This document shows, in pieces, positions 22,955-33,144 of a stretch of DNA of 64,000 nt (positions within the stretch are counted from its first letter, which is position 1; every line of letters begins with the position of its first letter). Source of the stretch: Streptomyces iconiensis (GTDB taxonomy: Bacteria; Actinomycetota; Actinomycetes; Streptomycetales; Streptomycetaceae). The position numbers were made by a program, and so were the translations under genes. The stretch lies in contig NZ_JANCPR020000006.1 in NCBI RefSeq assembly GCF_028657195.3, forward strand, positions 212,477-276,476, in the 5' to 3' direction. Below the pieces are notes generated by a model that was given only the letters and a program-made list of their open reading frames with translations, had not been told where the DNA came from and ran no database searches.

Positions 22955-24613
22955 GTGGTGGGGCAGCCCAGAGGAAACGGCGACGCCGCAGAGCAGGGCG
23001 AGGGACCGGAGGACGGCAAGCCGCTCTCCGACGAGGCGCGGAGCGCGTTCACGCCCCCGCTCGGGGTGCCCCTGCCGCCCCCACCGGAGGACGAGCACCC
23101 CACCTCCGAGTTCTCCGTTCCCCAGGGCCTGGTGGCGCCCTCGGCGTGGGAGCACGGCAGCGCGTTCACCCCGCCCGAGGGCATCCCGGTCGTCGGCCCC
23201 CTCGCCAAGCCGGGCTCGCCCTGGCAGGACCGGATGCGCACGATGGTGCGGATGCCGCTCGCCGAGCGGCCCGTGCCCGAGCGCGCCGGGCGCGCGGAGA
23301 ACGCCGGTGAAGCGGAATCGGGCCCCGCCGCGCCCCGCGTCCTCGACCTCATCCTCCGCATCGGCGAGCTGCTGCTGGCCGGGGGAGAGGGCGCCGAGGA
23401 CGTCGAGGCCGCGATGTTCGGCGTCGCGCACGCCTACGGGCTCGACCGCACCGAACCCACGGTGACCTTCACCCTGCTGTCCATCACCCACCAGCCCTCG
23501 CTGGTCGACGACCCGGTGACGCTCAGCAGGACCGTACGGCGGCGCGGCACCGACTACACGCGCCTCTCCTCCGTCTTCGGGCTCGTCGCCGACATCACCC
23601 AGGGCGACGTCACGCTGGAGGAGGCGTACCGGCGGCTCGCCGAGATGCGCCGTAACCGGCACCCCTTCAGCAAGGGCGCCCTCACCGTCGCCTCAGGTGC
23701 GCTGTCAGGCGCCGCCTCGCTGCTGGTCGGCGGTGACGCGCTGGTGTTCGTGCTCGCCGCGCTCGGTGCCATGCTCGGCGACCGGCTCGCCTGGCTGTGC
23801 TCGAAGCGCGGGCTGCCGGAGTTCTACCAGTTCGCAGCCGCCGCCATTCCGCCCGCCATGATGGGCGTGACCGTCGTGCTGGTGAACTCCGACTCCGAGT
23901 ACCGGATCAAGGCGGCGGCCGTCATCACCGGTGGACTCTTCGCGCTGATCCCGGGAAGGGCGCTGGTCGCCGCCGTACAGGACGGCCTCACCGGCTTCTA
24001 CATCACCGCGGCGGCACGCCTGCTGGAGGTCATCTACCTCATCGTCGGCATCGTGTGCGGCGTGCTGCTGGTCCTCTACGCCGGCGGTGAACTCGGCGCC
24101 GAGCTGACCCCCGACGCGGTGGAACACATCAACAGGCCGGTGACCCAGCTCCTCGCCGCGATGCTGCTGGCGCTCGCCTTCTGCGTACTGCTCCAGCAGG
24201 AACGTCACACCGTCATCCCGGCCACGCTCAACGGCGGCGTCGCCTGGCTGATCTTCGGAGCCCTCACCCAGGCACAGGTGCCGCCCGTGCCCGCGACGAT
24301 CGTCGCCGCCGGGCTCGTCGGGCTCTTCGGACAGCTGATGTCCCGCTACCAGTTCGTGTCCTCGCTGCCCTACATCACGGCGGCGATCGGCCCGCTGCTG
24401 CCGGGTAGCGCGACCTACTTCGGGCTGCTCAACATAGCGAAGGGCGATGTGAACCAGGGCTTCGAGAAGCTCGCCACGGCCGGTGCGCTCGCCTTCGCCA
24501 TCGCCATCGGCGTCAACCTCGGCGGCGAGCTGGCCCGGCTCTTCATCAAGACCCCGGGCCTGGAGACCCCGCTGCCCGGCCGCCGCGCCGCCAAGCGCAC
24601 CCGCGGCTTCTGA
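22955..24613 (+). CDS. ThrE-type threonine/serine exporter family protein
   Basis: This protein of about 552 residues has three parts. The N-terminal region of about 120 residues is polar and Pro-rich. The soluble ThrE domain (DLILRIGELLLAGGEGAEDVEAAM onwards) ends before residue 235. About ten membrane segments follow, including the LIPGRALVAAVQDGLTGFYITAAARLLEV region characteristic of the family. In corynebacteria ThrE exports threonine and serine; the substrate here is not proven. AAGGAG lies 10 bases before the GTG at 22955, preferred over GTG 22889. The gene ends in a bidirectional terminator shared with ppa. Confidence 0.87.
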   Translation: MVGQPRGNGDAAEQGEGPEDGKPLSDEARSAFTPPLGVPLPPPPEDEHPTSEFSVPQGLVAPSAWEHGSAFTPPEGIPVVGPLAKPGSPWQDRMRTMVRMPLAERPVPERAGRAENAGEAESGPAAPRVLDLILRIGELLLAGGEGAEDVEAAMFGVAHAYGLDRTEPTVTFTLLSITHQPSLVDDPVTLSRTVRRRGTDYTRLSSVFGLVADITQGDVTLEEAYRRLAEMRRNRHPFSKGALTVASGALSGAASLLVGGDALVFVLAALGAMLGDRLAWLCSKRGLPEFYQFAAAAIPPAMMGVTVVLVNSDSEYRIKAAAVITGGLFALIPGRALVAAVQDGLTGFYITAAARLLEVIYLIVGIVCGVLLVLYAGGELGAELTPDAVEHINRPVTQLLAAMLLALAFCVLLQQERHTVIPATLNGGVAWLIFGALTQAQVPPVPATIVAAGLVGLFGQLMSRYQFVSSLPYITAAIGPLLPGSATYFGLLNIAKGDVNQGFEKLATAGALAFAIAIGVNLGGELARLFIKTPGLETPLPGRRAAKRTRGF

Positions 24614-24622
24614 CCCACGCAC

Positions 24623-24668
24623 AAGCGCCGGACGGGGCTGGAGGTGACTCCAGTCCGTCCGGCGCTTT
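24623..24668. terminator. bidirectional terminator between the ThrE-type gene and ppa
   Basis: AAGCGCCGGACGG...CTGGAG pairs with CTCCAG...CCGTCCGGCGCTT, giving a stem of about 19 bp with a small bulge and a 4-nt loop, followed by TTTG. It sits between convergent genes and can serve both. Confidence 0.8.
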
Positions 24669-24738
24669 GTGGATGAGCGCGGCGATTCCCTGCCTGAAGG
24701 GCCGGAGCCCGGGGCGCGGAACGGGTCAGTGCCCCGGC

Positions 24739-25230
24739 TCAGTGACCGCCGTTGGCCTCAAGGCGCTTGACGGACGCCTCGACCTCGGCCTCGGCCTCGG
24801 CGCGGCCGACCCAGTTGGCGCCCTCGACGGACTTGCCGGGCTCCAGGTCCTTGTAGACCTCGAAGAAGTGCTGGATCTCCAGCCGGTCGAACTCGCTGAC
24901 GTGGTGGATGTCGCGCAGGTGCTCCATCCGCGGGTCGGAGGAGGGGACGCACAGCAGCTTGTCGTCGCCACCCGCCTCGTCGGTCATGCGGAACATCCCG
25001 ATCGCGCGGCACTTGATGATGCAGCCGGGGAACGTGGGCTCCTCCAGCAGCACGAGGGCGTCCAGCGGGTCGCCGTCCTCGCCCAGGGTGCCGTCCACGA
25101 AGCCGTAGTCCGCCGGGTACACGGTCGATGTGAACAGGTGCCGGTCCAGCCGGATACGCCCCGTCTCATGGTCGACCTCGTACTTGTTCCGGGAACCCTT
25201 CGGGATCTCGATGGTGACGTCGAACTCCAA
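24739..25230 (-). CDS. ppa: inorganic pyrophosphatase (soluble, family I)
   Basis: This 163-residue protein starts [26 protein letters not shown], the standard actinobacterial family I PPase start. It contains the active-site block [25 protein letters not shown] with the metal-binding aspartates (DGDPLD) and further conserved DDKLLCVP and KDLEPGK. It hydrolyses pyrophosphate to drive biosynthetic reactions. It is transcribed divergently from the PBP4-type gene. This gene opens the conserved streptomycete order ppa-dac-zincin-tilS-hpt-ftsH-folE. Confidence 0.97.
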   Translation of the reverse strand: MEFDVTIEIPKGSRNKYEVDHETGRIRLDRHLFTSTVYPADYGFVDGTLGEDGDPLDALVLLEEPTFPGCIIKCRAIGMFRMTDEAGGDDKLLCVPSSDPRMEHLRDIHHVSEFDRLEIQHFFEVYKDLEPGKSVEGANWVGRAEAEAEVEASVKRLEANGGH

Positions 25231-25318
25231 GGGAGGCTCCTCCGTTTAGATCATTGAGCGATCAGCACTCGTGTGCCCTGGGGGCCGTCCCCCAGAAGAA
25301 CTCCAGTCTGGTGATTAA

Positions 25319-26998
25319 GTGTCCCCCACGCACATGTGTGCTCGCGAAAGGGGCTGGTCGAGGGTGCCTGACACCACATCGAGGGTGCGTGACACCACGA
25401 ACCGGGCGTATCGCGCGACCCGGGACGGCGCCGCTCGCGTGGTCGGCCGGATCCGCCGGCGCTGGCGCACCACGACACCGCAGGAGCGGCAGACCGTACG
25501 GCTGGCGGCGGGTTCCGCCGCCCTGGGACTGGCGGTCGCCCTCACAGCTGTGGCCGTGACGGGGCCGTGGGACTCCGGTCAGCGTACGGCGGAGCGCACC
25601 TGGGCAGCGCGGGAAGGCCAGGGGAGTGGCGGGAAGCACACTCCGGGTCAGGACGGCGGGCGCGCCGGACTCACGGCACCGCAGGTGCTCGCGGCTGCGG
25701 GACCGGCCCAGGGACGGGGCGGCAGCGGCGGCAAGGGCGGCACCGGGAACGGTGCCGCGCGCGACGACGCCTCCCAGCGCGCCGACCAGGTGCCACCGCC
25801 CACCTCCTCGGCCCTCGCCGACACCCTCGAACCGCTGCTCAAGGACGGCTCGCTCGGCTCCGTACGCCGTGCCTCGGTCGTGGACGTGGTCACCGGGCGG
25901 CAGATCTTCTCCGAGCGCGCTTCCGAGCCCTCGACCCCCGCCTCCACCGTCAAGCTGGCCACCGCCGTCGCGGCGCTCACCGCCGCCGGAGAAGGGCACC
26001 GCGTCGCCACCCGCGTCGTCGCCGACGGCGACAAGGTGACACTGGTCGGCGGCGGCGACCCCACGCTGACCGCTGACGACCTCGCGGGACTGGCCAGGGA
26101 CACGGCGGGCGCGCTGAAGAAGCGCGGCATCGACAAGGTCACCCTCAGTTACGACACCTCCCTCTACTCCGGCACCGACCAGCACCCCATCGGCCCGAAC
26201 GAGAACCTCGCGCCCGTCACCCCGCTCATGCTCAACGAGGGCAGGCTCGCGGGCACCTCCAGGACCGGGTCCGGAGGAGAGGCCGAGCACGGCCCAGCGC
26301 CCCGCACCGACGATCCCGCAGGGCAGGCCGTGGAGGCGTTCGGCAAGCGGCTGGCCGGAGAGGGCGTCCGGATCCGGGGCACCGCCACCGCACGCGAGGC
26401 ACCCGGCGCCGCCGAACAGGTCGCCGTCCACAGGTCGGCCACACTCGGCGCCCTCGTCGAGCGCATGCTCACGCACAGCGACAACGACATCGCGGAGGCC
26501 CTGGCCCGCCAGACGGCGCTCGCCCAGGGCGAACCCGCCAGCTTCGACGGCGCCGGCCGCGCCGTCGAGCGCGTACTGCGACGGCTCGACCTGCCGCTCA
26601 AGGGCGCCCACTTCGCCGACGGCAGTGGCCTCGACCGCGACGACAGGGTCTCGGCAGGGCTCCTCACCCAGCTCCTCAGCCGCGCCGCCGACCCCGGGAA
26701 ACCCGCGCTGCGCCCGGTGCTGACGGGCCTGCCCGTCGCCGGGTTCACCGGAACGCTCGGCGGCCGGTACGGCGGCGAGCGCGGGGAGCCCGGCGCCGGG
26801 CTCGTACGCGCCAAGACCGGCACCCTCACCGGGGTCAACACCCTCGCCGGCACCGTCGTGGACGCGGACGGCAGGATGCTGGCCTTCGCCTTCATGACCA
26901 CGGGCACCCAGGAGCGGGACGCGGCCCAGGGAGTCCTGGACCGGCTGGCCTCGGCCCTCGCCAACTGCGGCTGCCGCGACTCGCCTTCGGCGGGCTGA
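25319..26998 (+). CDS. dacB: D-alanyl-D-alanine carboxypeptidase/endopeptidase (PBP4, peptidase S13)
   Basis: This protein of about 559 residues (start uncertain) has a short cytoplasmic N-terminus, a membrane anchor (LAAGSAALGLAVALTAVAV, near residues 60-82), a low-complexity Gly/Gln linker and an S13 penicillin-binding domain. The active-site motifs are SxxK in PASTVK, SxN in SDN, and KTG in AKTGTLTG. It trims or cleaves peptidoglycan cross-links outside the membrane. GTG codons at 25319, 25364 and 25385 are possible starts; the last two lie inside a 21-bp tandem duplication. The PBP4 extra domain is reduced compared with E. coli DacB. Confidence 0.93.
   Translation: MSPTHMCARERGWSRVPDTTSRVRDTTNRAYRATRDGAARVVGRIRRRWRTTTPQERQTVRLAAGSAALGLAVALTAVAVTGPWDSGQRTAERTWAAREGQGSGGKHTPGQDGGRAGLTAPQVLAAAGPAQGRGGSGGKGGTGNGAARDDASQRADQVPPPTSSALADTLEPLLKDGSLGSVRRASVVDVVTGRQIFSERASEPSTPASTVKLATAVAALTAAGEGHRVATRVVADGDKVTLVGGGDPTLTADDLAGLARDTAGALKKRGIDKVTLSYDTSLYSGTDQHPIGPNENLAPVTPLMLNEGRLAGTSRTGSGGEAEHGPAPRTDDPAGQAVEAFGKRLAGEGVRIRGTATAREAPGAAEQVAVHRSATLGALVERMLTHSDNDIAEALARQTALAQGEPASFDGAGRAVERVLRRLDLPLKGAHFADGSGLDRDDRVSAGLLTQLLSRAADPGKPALRPVLTGLPVAGFTGTLGGRYGGERGEPGAGLVRAKTGTLTGVNTLAGTVVDADGRMLAFAFMTTGTQERDAAQGVLDRLASALANCGCRDSPSAG
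25358..25399. repeat. 21-bp tandem duplication near the dacB start
   Basis: Two copies of a 21-bp unit beginning TCGAGGGTGC (25358-25378 and 25379-25399) differ at two positions. The unit encodes a repeated xVPDTTx/xVRDTTx heptad. Confidence 0.75.
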
Positions 26999-27113
26999 GC
27001 GGGCGCGGCGCACACGCCCTCTCCTCCGTGCGGGGCCCGCCGGACGTTCCCTAGGGGACGAGTGGTCCCCTGGTCTCCTCCCGCGAGAAGCGCACGGCAC
27101 GTACCGTGAAGGA

Positions 27114-28250
27114 ATGACGAGCCTCGGTGGTGTGGAGATGGTCGACTGGAATCTCGCGGTCGCGACCGCGACCCGGCTCGTGAAGCCGGGGCCCGAAGTG
27201 AGCAGGGAAGAGGCGCGCGGCATCGTCGCCGAGCTGCGGCGGCACGCGAAGGCGTCGGAGGAGCACGTACGCGCCTTCACGGGGATGCACCCCGCCAACC
27301 CCGAGGAGGCGGACACCCCCGTCCTCGTCGTGGACAGGCCCGGCTGGGTGCGCGCCAACGTCGCGGGCTTCCGCGAACTGCTCTCGCCCCTGCTGAGCAA
27401 GGTCGAGGAACGGCGCGCGAGCATGCCGGGCGGTGCCGTGTTGGGTGCCGTGGGCGGCAAGGTCACGGGCGTCGAGGTCGGGATGCTGCTGTCCTTCCTG
27501 TCCTCGCGCGTACTGGGCCAGTACGAGACGTTCGCGCCCGCGACCCGTGAGCTGCCCGGCGCGACGGAGGGCGGCGGACGGCTGCTGCTCGTGGCGCCGA
27601 ACATCGTGCACGTGGAGCGCGAACTGGACGTGGAGCCGCACGACTTCAGGCTCTGGGTGTGCCTGCACGAGGAGACGCACCGCACCCAGTTCACGGCCGT
27701 GCCCTGGCTGCGCGACCACATCAGGATGGAGATCCAGTCCTTCCTGGAGCAGACGGACATCGACCCCTCCACCCTCCTGGAGCGCCTCCGCGAGGCCGCC
27801 CAGTCCCTTACCGGCGGCAAGCCGGACAGCGGCGAGGAGTCGGGCACCGAGGAGCGCGGAAGCTTCGTCGAGCTGGTGCAGACCCCCGCCCAGCGCGAGA
27901 TCCTCGGCCGCCTCACGGCCGTGATGTCCCTGCTGGAGGGCCACGCCGACTACGTGATGGACGGGGTGGGGCCGCAGGTCGTGCCCTCGGTCTCGGAGAT
28001 CCGCGAGAAGTTCCAGAAGCGCCGTGCCATGGGTGCCGGACGGCTCGACCAGGCACTGCGCAAGCTGCTGGGCCTGGACGCGAAGCTGCGCCAGTACCGC
28101 GACGGCGAGAAGTTCGTGCGCGCCGTGGTGGAAGAGGTGGGCATGGAGGGTTTCAACCGCGTGTGGACCTCGCCCAACACGCTGCCGACGAAGGCGGAGA
28201 TCGCCAAACCGGCGGACTGGATCGCGAGGGTGCACCGAAAGGCCGACTGA
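27114..28250 (+). CDS. zincin-like putative metalloprotease (DUF2342)
   Basis: This 378-residue protein has an HExxH-type zinc motif (LHEETHRTQF), placed as in the DUF2342 / F420-biosynthesis-associated family of actinobacteria. The C-terminal EGHADYVMDGVG stretch is also conserved in the family and may supply the third ligand. A soluble cytoplasmic location is likely, as no signal peptide or membrane segment is seen. It lies between dacB and tilS as in other streptomycetes. The substrate is unknown, and proteolytic activity is assumed from the motif only. Confidence 0.9.
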   Translation: MTSLGGVEMVDWNLAVATATRLVKPGPEVSREEARGIVAELRRHAKASEEHVRAFTGMHPANPEEADTPVLVVDRPGWVRANVAGFRELLSPLLSKVEERRASMPGGAVLGAVGGKVTGVEVGMLLSFLSSRVLGQYETFAPATRELPGATEGGGRLLLVAPNIVHVERELDVEPHDFRLWVCLHEETHRTQFTAVPWLRDHIRMEIQSFLEQTDIDPSTLLERLREAAQSLTGGKPDSGEESGTEERGSFVELVQTPAQREILGRLTAVMSLLEGHADYVMDGVGPQVVPSVSEIREKFQKRRAMGAGRLDQALRKLLGLDAKLRQYRDGEKFVRAVVEEVGMEGFNRVWTSPNTLPTKAEIAKPADWIARVHRKAD

Positions 28251-28454
28251 GGCGACCGGGAGCCTCGCCAATCACCCTTCTGAGGGACCGTGAGGGCCGC
28301 GTACGCGTGCGATGCTCGGGAAACGCAACTCGTCTCTGTCACCATCTACCTACACAGTGTGATCAGAGTGAGTTTCCACTCCCAGCAGAACCCCGCAGAT
28401 CCGCGGATCCCCCCTCAACTCCCGCAGATCCCTTGACGAGGAAGTGAATCGGAC

Positions 28455-29546
28455 ATGGGTCCCCACCCCGCGGTCGCCGCGATACGTCTGGCGGTTCGCC
28501 GCACACTCCACGACGTGCTCAGCGCACACGTGACGGCTCCCCTCCAGCCGGTCGTCCCTCTCCCCTCTCCCGAATCCCCCGCTTCCCCCGCCGGGCCGCC
28601 GCTCGTCCTCGTCGCCTGCTCGGGCGGCGCCGACTCCATGGCTCTCGCCTCGGCGCTCGCCTTCGAAGCCCCCCGCCTCGGCCTCCGCGCCGGAGGCGTC
28701 ACCGTCGACCACGGCCTTCAGCAAGGCTCGGCCGAGCGTGCCCAGGACGTCGCCGCCCGCCTCACCGACCTCGGACTCTCCCCCGTGGAGTCCGTGGCCG
28801 TGCACGTGGGCCGCACGCACAACGGGCCCGAGGCCGCGGCACGCGAGGCGCGGTACGCCGCCCTCGACGAGGCGGCCGAACGGTACGGCGCGGCGGCCGT
28901 CCTCCTCGGCCACACCCGCGACGACCAGGCCGAGACCGTTCTGCTCGGGCTCGCGCGCGGCTCGGGCACCCGTTCCCTGTCCGGTATGGCGGCGGTCTCA
29001 GGCCCAGGTGGCCGCTACCGCCGCCCGTTCCTCGCCGTGGACCGGCAGTCCACGCGCAAGGCGTGCATGGTCCAGTCGCTCCCCGTCTGGGACGACCCCC
29101 ACAACGCCGACCCCGCCTACACCCGCTCCCGCGTGCGCCACGAGGCGCTCCCCGCGCTGGAGAAAGCTCTCGGCAAGGGCGTCGTCGAGGCCCTCGCGCG
29201 CACGGCCCAGCTCTCCCGCGACGACGCGGACGCGCTGGACACCTGGACCGACGACGCGGAGCACACGGTCCGTACGGAGAGCGCGGGCGCCGCCTCCGGG
29301 GTGTCACGCGAGCTGGACACGGCACGGCTGTACGCGCTGCCGCCCGCGGTGCGGCGGCGCGTGCTGAGGCGGGCCGCGATCGACGCCGGTGCTCCCGCGG
29401 GTTCGCTCTTCGCCCGGCACATCGAGGAGATGGACCGGCTCATCACCGCCTGGCGGGGCCAGCGTGCGCTCAACCTCCCCGGGCGTGTGGAGGCGGTGAG
29501 GCAGGGTGGCAGACTGGTCGTCCGGCATGGCTCACCGAAAAACTGA
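28455..29546 (+). CDS. tilS: tRNA(Ile)-lysidine synthetase
   Basis: This 363-residue protein has the PP-loop ATP motif [12 protein letters not shown], followed by the VDHGLQ and [13 protein letters not shown] blocks of TilS. It modifies the wobble cytidine of the CAU-anticodon tRNA to lysidine so that it reads AUA. Length and domain order match the short actinobacterial form without the large C-terminal domains. GAGGAAG lies about 10 bases before the ATG. hpt starts 80 bp downstream, a pairing seen across Gram-positive bacteria (tilS-hpt-ftsH). Confidence 0.96.
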   Translation: MGPHPAVAAIRLAVRRTLHDVLSAHVTAPLQPVVPLPSPESPASPAGPPLVLVACSGGADSMALASALAFEAPRLGLRAGGVTVDHGLQQGSAERAQDVAARLTDLGLSPVESVAVHVGRTHNGPEAAAREARYAALDEAAERYGAAAVLLGHTRDDQAETVLLGLARGSGTRSLSGMAAVSGPGGRYRRPFLAVDRQSTRKACMVQSLPVWDDPHNADPAYTRSRVRHEALPALEKALGKGVVEALARTAQLSRDDADALDTWTDDAEHTVRTESAGAASGVSRELDTARLYALPPAVRRRVLRRAAIDAGAPAGSLFARHIEEMDRLITAWRGQRALNLPGRVEAVRQGGRLVVRHGSPKN

Positions 29547-29626
29547 CCGGCTCGACGGAACCTGATCAGCCGGTTTCTCGGCGGGGCCGCGACAAGACCG
29601 GACCTCGACGAGCGAGAGCGGCACGG

Positions 29627-30181
29627 GTGGACGAGAAGGACATGGGCACCGACCTTGAGTCGGTGCTGGTCAGCAAGGAAGAGATCGACGCGAAGCTGGC
29701 CGAGCTGGCAGCGAAGATCGACGCGGAGTACGCGGGCAAGGAACTGCTGCTCGTCGGGGTGCTCAAGGGCGCCGTCATGGTGATGGCGGATCTGGCACGG
29801 ACCCTGTCGAACCCGGTGACCATGGACTGGATGGCGGTGTCGTCGTACGGCGCCGGCACCCAGTCCTCCGGAGTGGTCCGCATCCTCAAGGACCTGGACA
29901 CCGACATCAAGGGCAAGCACGTCCTGATCGTCGAGGACATCATCGACTCGGGACTGACGCTGTCCTGGCTGCTGTCGAACCTCGGCTCCCGCGAGCCGGC
30001 CTCGCTCAACGTGTGCACGCTCCTGCGCAAGCCGGATGCGGCCAAGGTGGCGATCGACGTGAAGTGGGTCGGTTTCGACATCCCCAGCGAGTTCGTCGTC
30101 GGCTACGGACTCGACTACGGGGAGAAGTACCGGAACCTCCCGTTCGTCGGCACCCTCGCGCCGCACGTGTACGGCGGTTGA
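29627..30181 (+). CDS. hpt: hypoxanthine phosphoribosyltransferase
   Basis: This 184-residue purine-salvage enzyme converts hypoxanthine or guanine plus PRPP to IMP or GMP. The PRPP-binding loop is [14 protein letters not shown], with the flexible [11 protein letters not shown] loop upstream and the [18 protein letters not shown]-terminal block. I chose the GTG at 29627; the ATG at 29642 has a ribosome-binding-like AAGGA only one base away, too close. The gene is cotranscribed with or just behind tilS and precedes ftsH. Confidence 0.96.
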   Translation: MDEKDMGTDLESVLVSKEEIDAKLAELAAKIDAEYAGKELLLVGVLKGAVMVMADLARTLSNPVTMDWMAVSSYGAGTQSSGVVRILKDLDTDIKGKHVLIVEDIIDSGLTLSWLLSNLGSREPASLNVCTLLRKPDAAKVAIDVKWVGFDIPSEFVVGYGLDYGEKYRNLPFVGTLAPHVYGG

Positions 30182-30376
30182 GTACCGGTCGGCGCAACCA
30201 CCCGCACGGGCTTGCGGCCCGGGAACACAGGGCCGGGGCGCGTCGTTGGAGCATCGGAGGACGGTTGTGGTTGACCGTCCTCGGCGGCGCCGGGTGACAA
30301 TGCTGGGGTACCGTCCGAAGGTCAGGCTTTTCAACTCACTGTGGCAGGAGGGACGGGGCGCACGCGCTCCGTATGG

Positions 30377-32398
30377 ATGGACGTGAAGCGATACTTCCGC
30401 GGGCCGGTCATGTGGATCGTGCTGGCCGTCCTTGCCGTGGTCGTGTTGATGCAGGTCGTCGGCTCGTCCGGCGGCTTCAAGACGGTGGACACCGGCCAGG
30501 TCGTACAGGCGATCAACCAGGACAAGGTGAAGTCCGCCGAGCTCACGACTGGCGATGAAAAGATCGTCAAGCTTGAGCTCAAGGACGGCGCCAAGGTCGA
30601 GGACAGCGACAAGATCAAGGCGAGCTACATCGACGACCAGGGCGTCGACCTCGCCAAGACACTTCAGCAGAAGTACGACCAGAAGGAGATCCCGAAGGGG
30701 TACACGGTCGCGCCGCAGAAGCAGAACCCGTTCGTCGGGATGCTGCTGTCGCTGCTGCCGTTCCTCCTGATCATCGTCGTCTTCCTGTTTCTGATGAATC
30801 AGATGCAGGGCGGCGGCTCCAAGGTGATGCAGTTCGGCAAGTCGAAGGCCAAGCTGATCACCAAGGACACACCGAAGACGACGTTCTCCGACGTGGCAGG
30901 GTCCGACGAAGCCGTCGAGGAGCTGCACGAGATCAAGGAGTTCCTCCAGGAACCGGCGAAGTTCCAGGCCGTCGGCGCCAAGATTCCCAAGGGTGTGCTG
31001 CTCTACGGCCCGCCCGGCACCGGCAAGACCCTGCTGGCCCGTGCGGTCGCGGGCGAGGCGGGCGTGCCGTTCTACTCGATCTCGGGTTCCGACTTCGTCG
31101 AGATGTTCGTCGGCGTGGGCGCCTCGCGTGTCCGTGACCTGTTCGAGCAGGCCAAGGCGAACGCACCGGCGATCGTGTTCGTCGACGAGATCGACGCCGT
31201 CGGCCGCCACCGCGGCGCCGGCATGGGCGGCGGTCACGACGAGCGGGAGCAGACGCTCAACCAGCTGCTGGTCGAGATGGACGGCTTCGATGTGAAGGGC
31301 GGCGTCATCCTGATCGCCGCCACCAACCGCCCGGACATCCTGGACCCGGCGCTGCTGCGCCCGGGCCGCTTCGACCGGCAGATCGCCGTCGACCGTCCGG
31401 ACATGCAGGGCCGCCTGGAGATCCTCAAGGTGCACGAGAAGGGCAAGCCGATGGCGCCCGACGTGGACCTGAGCGCGGTCGCACGCCGTACGCCCGGCTT
31501 CACGGGCGCCGACCTGAGCAACGTTCTCAACGAGGCGGCGCTGCTCACCGCGCGTGGCGATCACAAGCTGATTGACAATCACTATCTGGACGAGGCGATC
31601 GACCGCGTCGTGGCCGGACCGCAGAAGCGGACCCGGATCATGAGCGACAAGGAGAAGAAGATCACCGCGTACCACGAGGGCGGACACGCTCTTGTCGCGG
31701 CGGCCTCACCGAACTCCGACCCCGTTCACAAGATCACGATCCTGTCGAGAGGCCGTGCTCTGGGCTACACGATGGTGCTGCCCGACGAGGACAAGTACTC
31801 GACGACGCGTAACGAGATGCTCGATCAGCTCGCCTACATGATGGGCGGTCGCGCAGCCGAGGAGCTGGTCTTCCACGACCCGACCACGGGTGCGGCCAAC
31901 GACATCGAGAAGGCGACGGCGACGGCCCGTGCCATGGTCACGCAGTACGGCATGACCGAGCGGCTCGGCGCCATCAAGTTCGGCTCCGACCAGTCCGAGC
32001 CCTTCCTGGGCAAGGAGATGGGTCACCAGCGCGACTACTCCGAGGAGGTCGCCGGGCTGGTGGACGAGGAGGTCAAGAAGCTGATCGAGACGGCGCACAA
32101 CGAAGCCTGGGAAATCCTGGTGGAGAACCGCGACGTCCTCGACAACCTCGTGCTGGCCCTGCTGGAGAGGGAGACGCTGAACAAGGAGGAGATCGCCGAC
32201 GTGTTCTCCTCCATCGTCAAGCGCCCCAACAGGCCGGCGTGGACCGGTTCCTCCCGTCGTACCCCGTCCACCCGGCCCCCGGTCTCGGCGCCGCCGGCCG
32301 CTCTCACGAACGGCTCAGGCAACCTGGAGCTGGGCAAGGAGATCGGTCCGCGCGACTCCGACGCGATCGTGGAGCCGGTGGATCCGGAGAACGGATAA
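30377..32398 (+). CDS. ftsH: ATP-dependent zinc metalloprotease FtsH
   Basis: This protein of about 673 residues has two membrane segments ([20 protein letters not shown], and near residue 115 [20 protein letters not shown]) flanking an extracytoplasmic domain. An AAA domain (Walker A GPPGTGKT, Walker [34 protein letters not shown]) and an M41 protease domain with HEGGH follow. It degrades misfolded membrane proteins and regulators. [10 protein letters not shown] is the usual streptomycete start (30377). A GTG at 30341 is in frame, but its AGGAGG falls downstream of it, so the true start is unsure. The C-terminus is Pro/Ser-rich. Confidence 0.96.
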   Translation: MDVKRYFRGPVMWIVLAVLAVVVLMQVVGSSGGFKTVDTGQVVQAINQDKVKSAELTTGDEKIVKLELKDGAKVEDSDKIKASYIDDQGVDLAKTLQQKYDQKEIPKGYTVAPQKQNPFVGMLLSLLPFLLIIVVFLFLMNQMQGGGSKVMQFGKSKAKLITKDTPKTTFSDVAGSDEAVEELHEIKEFLQEPAKFQAVGAKIPKGVLLYGPPGTGKTLLARAVAGEAGVPFYSISGSDFVEMFVGVGASRVRDLFEQAKANAPAIVFVDEIDAVGRHRGAGMGGGHDEREQTLNQLLVEMDGFDVKGGVILIAATNRPDILDPALLRPGRFDRQIAVDRPDMQGRLEILKVHEKGKPMAPDVDLSAVARRTPGFTGADLSNVLNEAALLTARGDHKLIDNHYLDEAIDRVVAGPQKRTRIMSDKEKKITAYHEGGHALVAAASPNSDPVHKITILSRGRALGYTMVLPDEDKYSTTRNEMLDQLAYMMGGRAAEELVFHDPTTGAANDIEKATATARAMVTQYGMTERLGAIKFGSDQSEPFLGKEMGHQRDYSEEVAGLVDEEVKKLIETAHNEAWEILVENRDVLDNLVLALLERETLNKEEIADVFSSIVKRPNRPAWTGSSRRTPSTRPPVSAPPAALTNGSGNLELGKEIGPRDSDAIVEPVDPENG

Positions 32399-32406
32399 CC
32401 GCACGT

Positions 32407-32483
32407 GGTGCGGGCCCGGCGCCCGCACCCCGGAATGTCAGCCGCGTCCCTCGGGTTCTAGCCTCTGAGGGGCGCGGCTTTCT
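32407..32483 (+). terminator. two hairpins between ftsH and folE
   Basis: GGTGCGGGC / GCCCGCACC (32407-32429) forms a 9-bp perfect stem. A second, AGCCGCGTCCCTC / GAGGGGCGCGGCT (32440-32479), forms a 13-bp stem with one G-U pair followed by TTCT. They probably terminate ftsH transcription; the second ends 37 bp before the folE ATG. Confidence 0.6.
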
Positions 32484-32516
32484 GCTGTGTACGGAAGAGG
32501 AACGAGGGACCACCAC

Positions 32517-33122
32517 ATGACCGACCCGGTGACGCTCAACGGAGAGAGCGCGACAGGCGAGTTCGACGAGAAGCGGGCCCAGAACGCTGTACGCGAACTG
32601 CTCATCGCGGTCGGTGAGGACCCGGACCGCGAGGGTCTGCTGGAAACCCCGGCCCGCGTGGCACGGGCGTACAAAGAGATCTTCGCGGGGCTGCGGCAGC
32701 GCCCCGAGGACGTGCTGACGACGACGTTCGACCTCGGGCACGACGAGATGGTGCTGGTCAAGGACATCGAGGTCATGAGCCAGTGCGAGCACCATCTGCT
32801 GCCGTTCCACGGCGTCGCGCACGTCGGCTACATTCCGTCGTCGAGCGGCAAGATCACCGGCCTGTCCAAGCTGGCCAGACTCGTCGAGGTGTTCGCGCGC
32901 CGTCCCCAGGTCCAGGAGCGGCTCACCACGCAGATAGCCGACTCGCTGATGCGCATACTCGAACCGCGGGGCGTGATCGTCGTCATCGAGTGTGAGCACA
33001 TGTGCATGTCGCTGCGTGGCGTGCGGAAGCCCGGAGCGAAGACGGTGACCTCGGCGGTGCGCGGCCAGCTCCGGGACGCGACCACCCGCTCCGAGGCCAT
33101 GAGTCTCATCCTCGCGGACTGA
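32517..33122 (+). CDS. folE: GTP cyclohydrolase I
   Basis: This 201-residue enzyme makes 7,8-dihydroneopterin triphosphate, the first step of folate synthesis. Zinc ligands and catalytic residues are in [12 protein letters not shown] and in [13 protein letters not shown]; the central [17 protein letters not shown] block is standard. The start is the ATG at 32517 with GAGGGA upstream; an in-frame GTG further 5' lies in the leader hairpin. The remaining folate genes (folP, folB, folK) face it on the other strand. Confidence 0.97.
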   Translation: MTDPVTLNGESATGEFDEKRAQNAVRELLIAVGEDPDREGLLETPARVARAYKEIFAGLRQRPEDVLTTTFDLGHDEMVLVKDIEVMSQCEHHLLPFHGVAHVGYIPSSSGKITGLSKLARLVEVFARRPQVQERLTTQIADSLMRILEPRGVIVVIECEHMCMSLRGVRKPGAKTVTSAVRGQLRDATTRSEAMSLILAD

Positions 33123-33144
33123 CCCCGGCCCCGGGGCGCGGCTC

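Noticed and set aside
25262..27916. 884-residue - strand frame
   Set aside because: Antisense to dacB and the zincin gene; no domain.
29117..31687. 856-residue - strand frame
   Set aside because: Antisense to tilS, hpt and ftsH.
32400..32516. Folate (THF) riboswitch before folE
   Set aside because: The leader hairpins do not show the THF riboswitch architecture.
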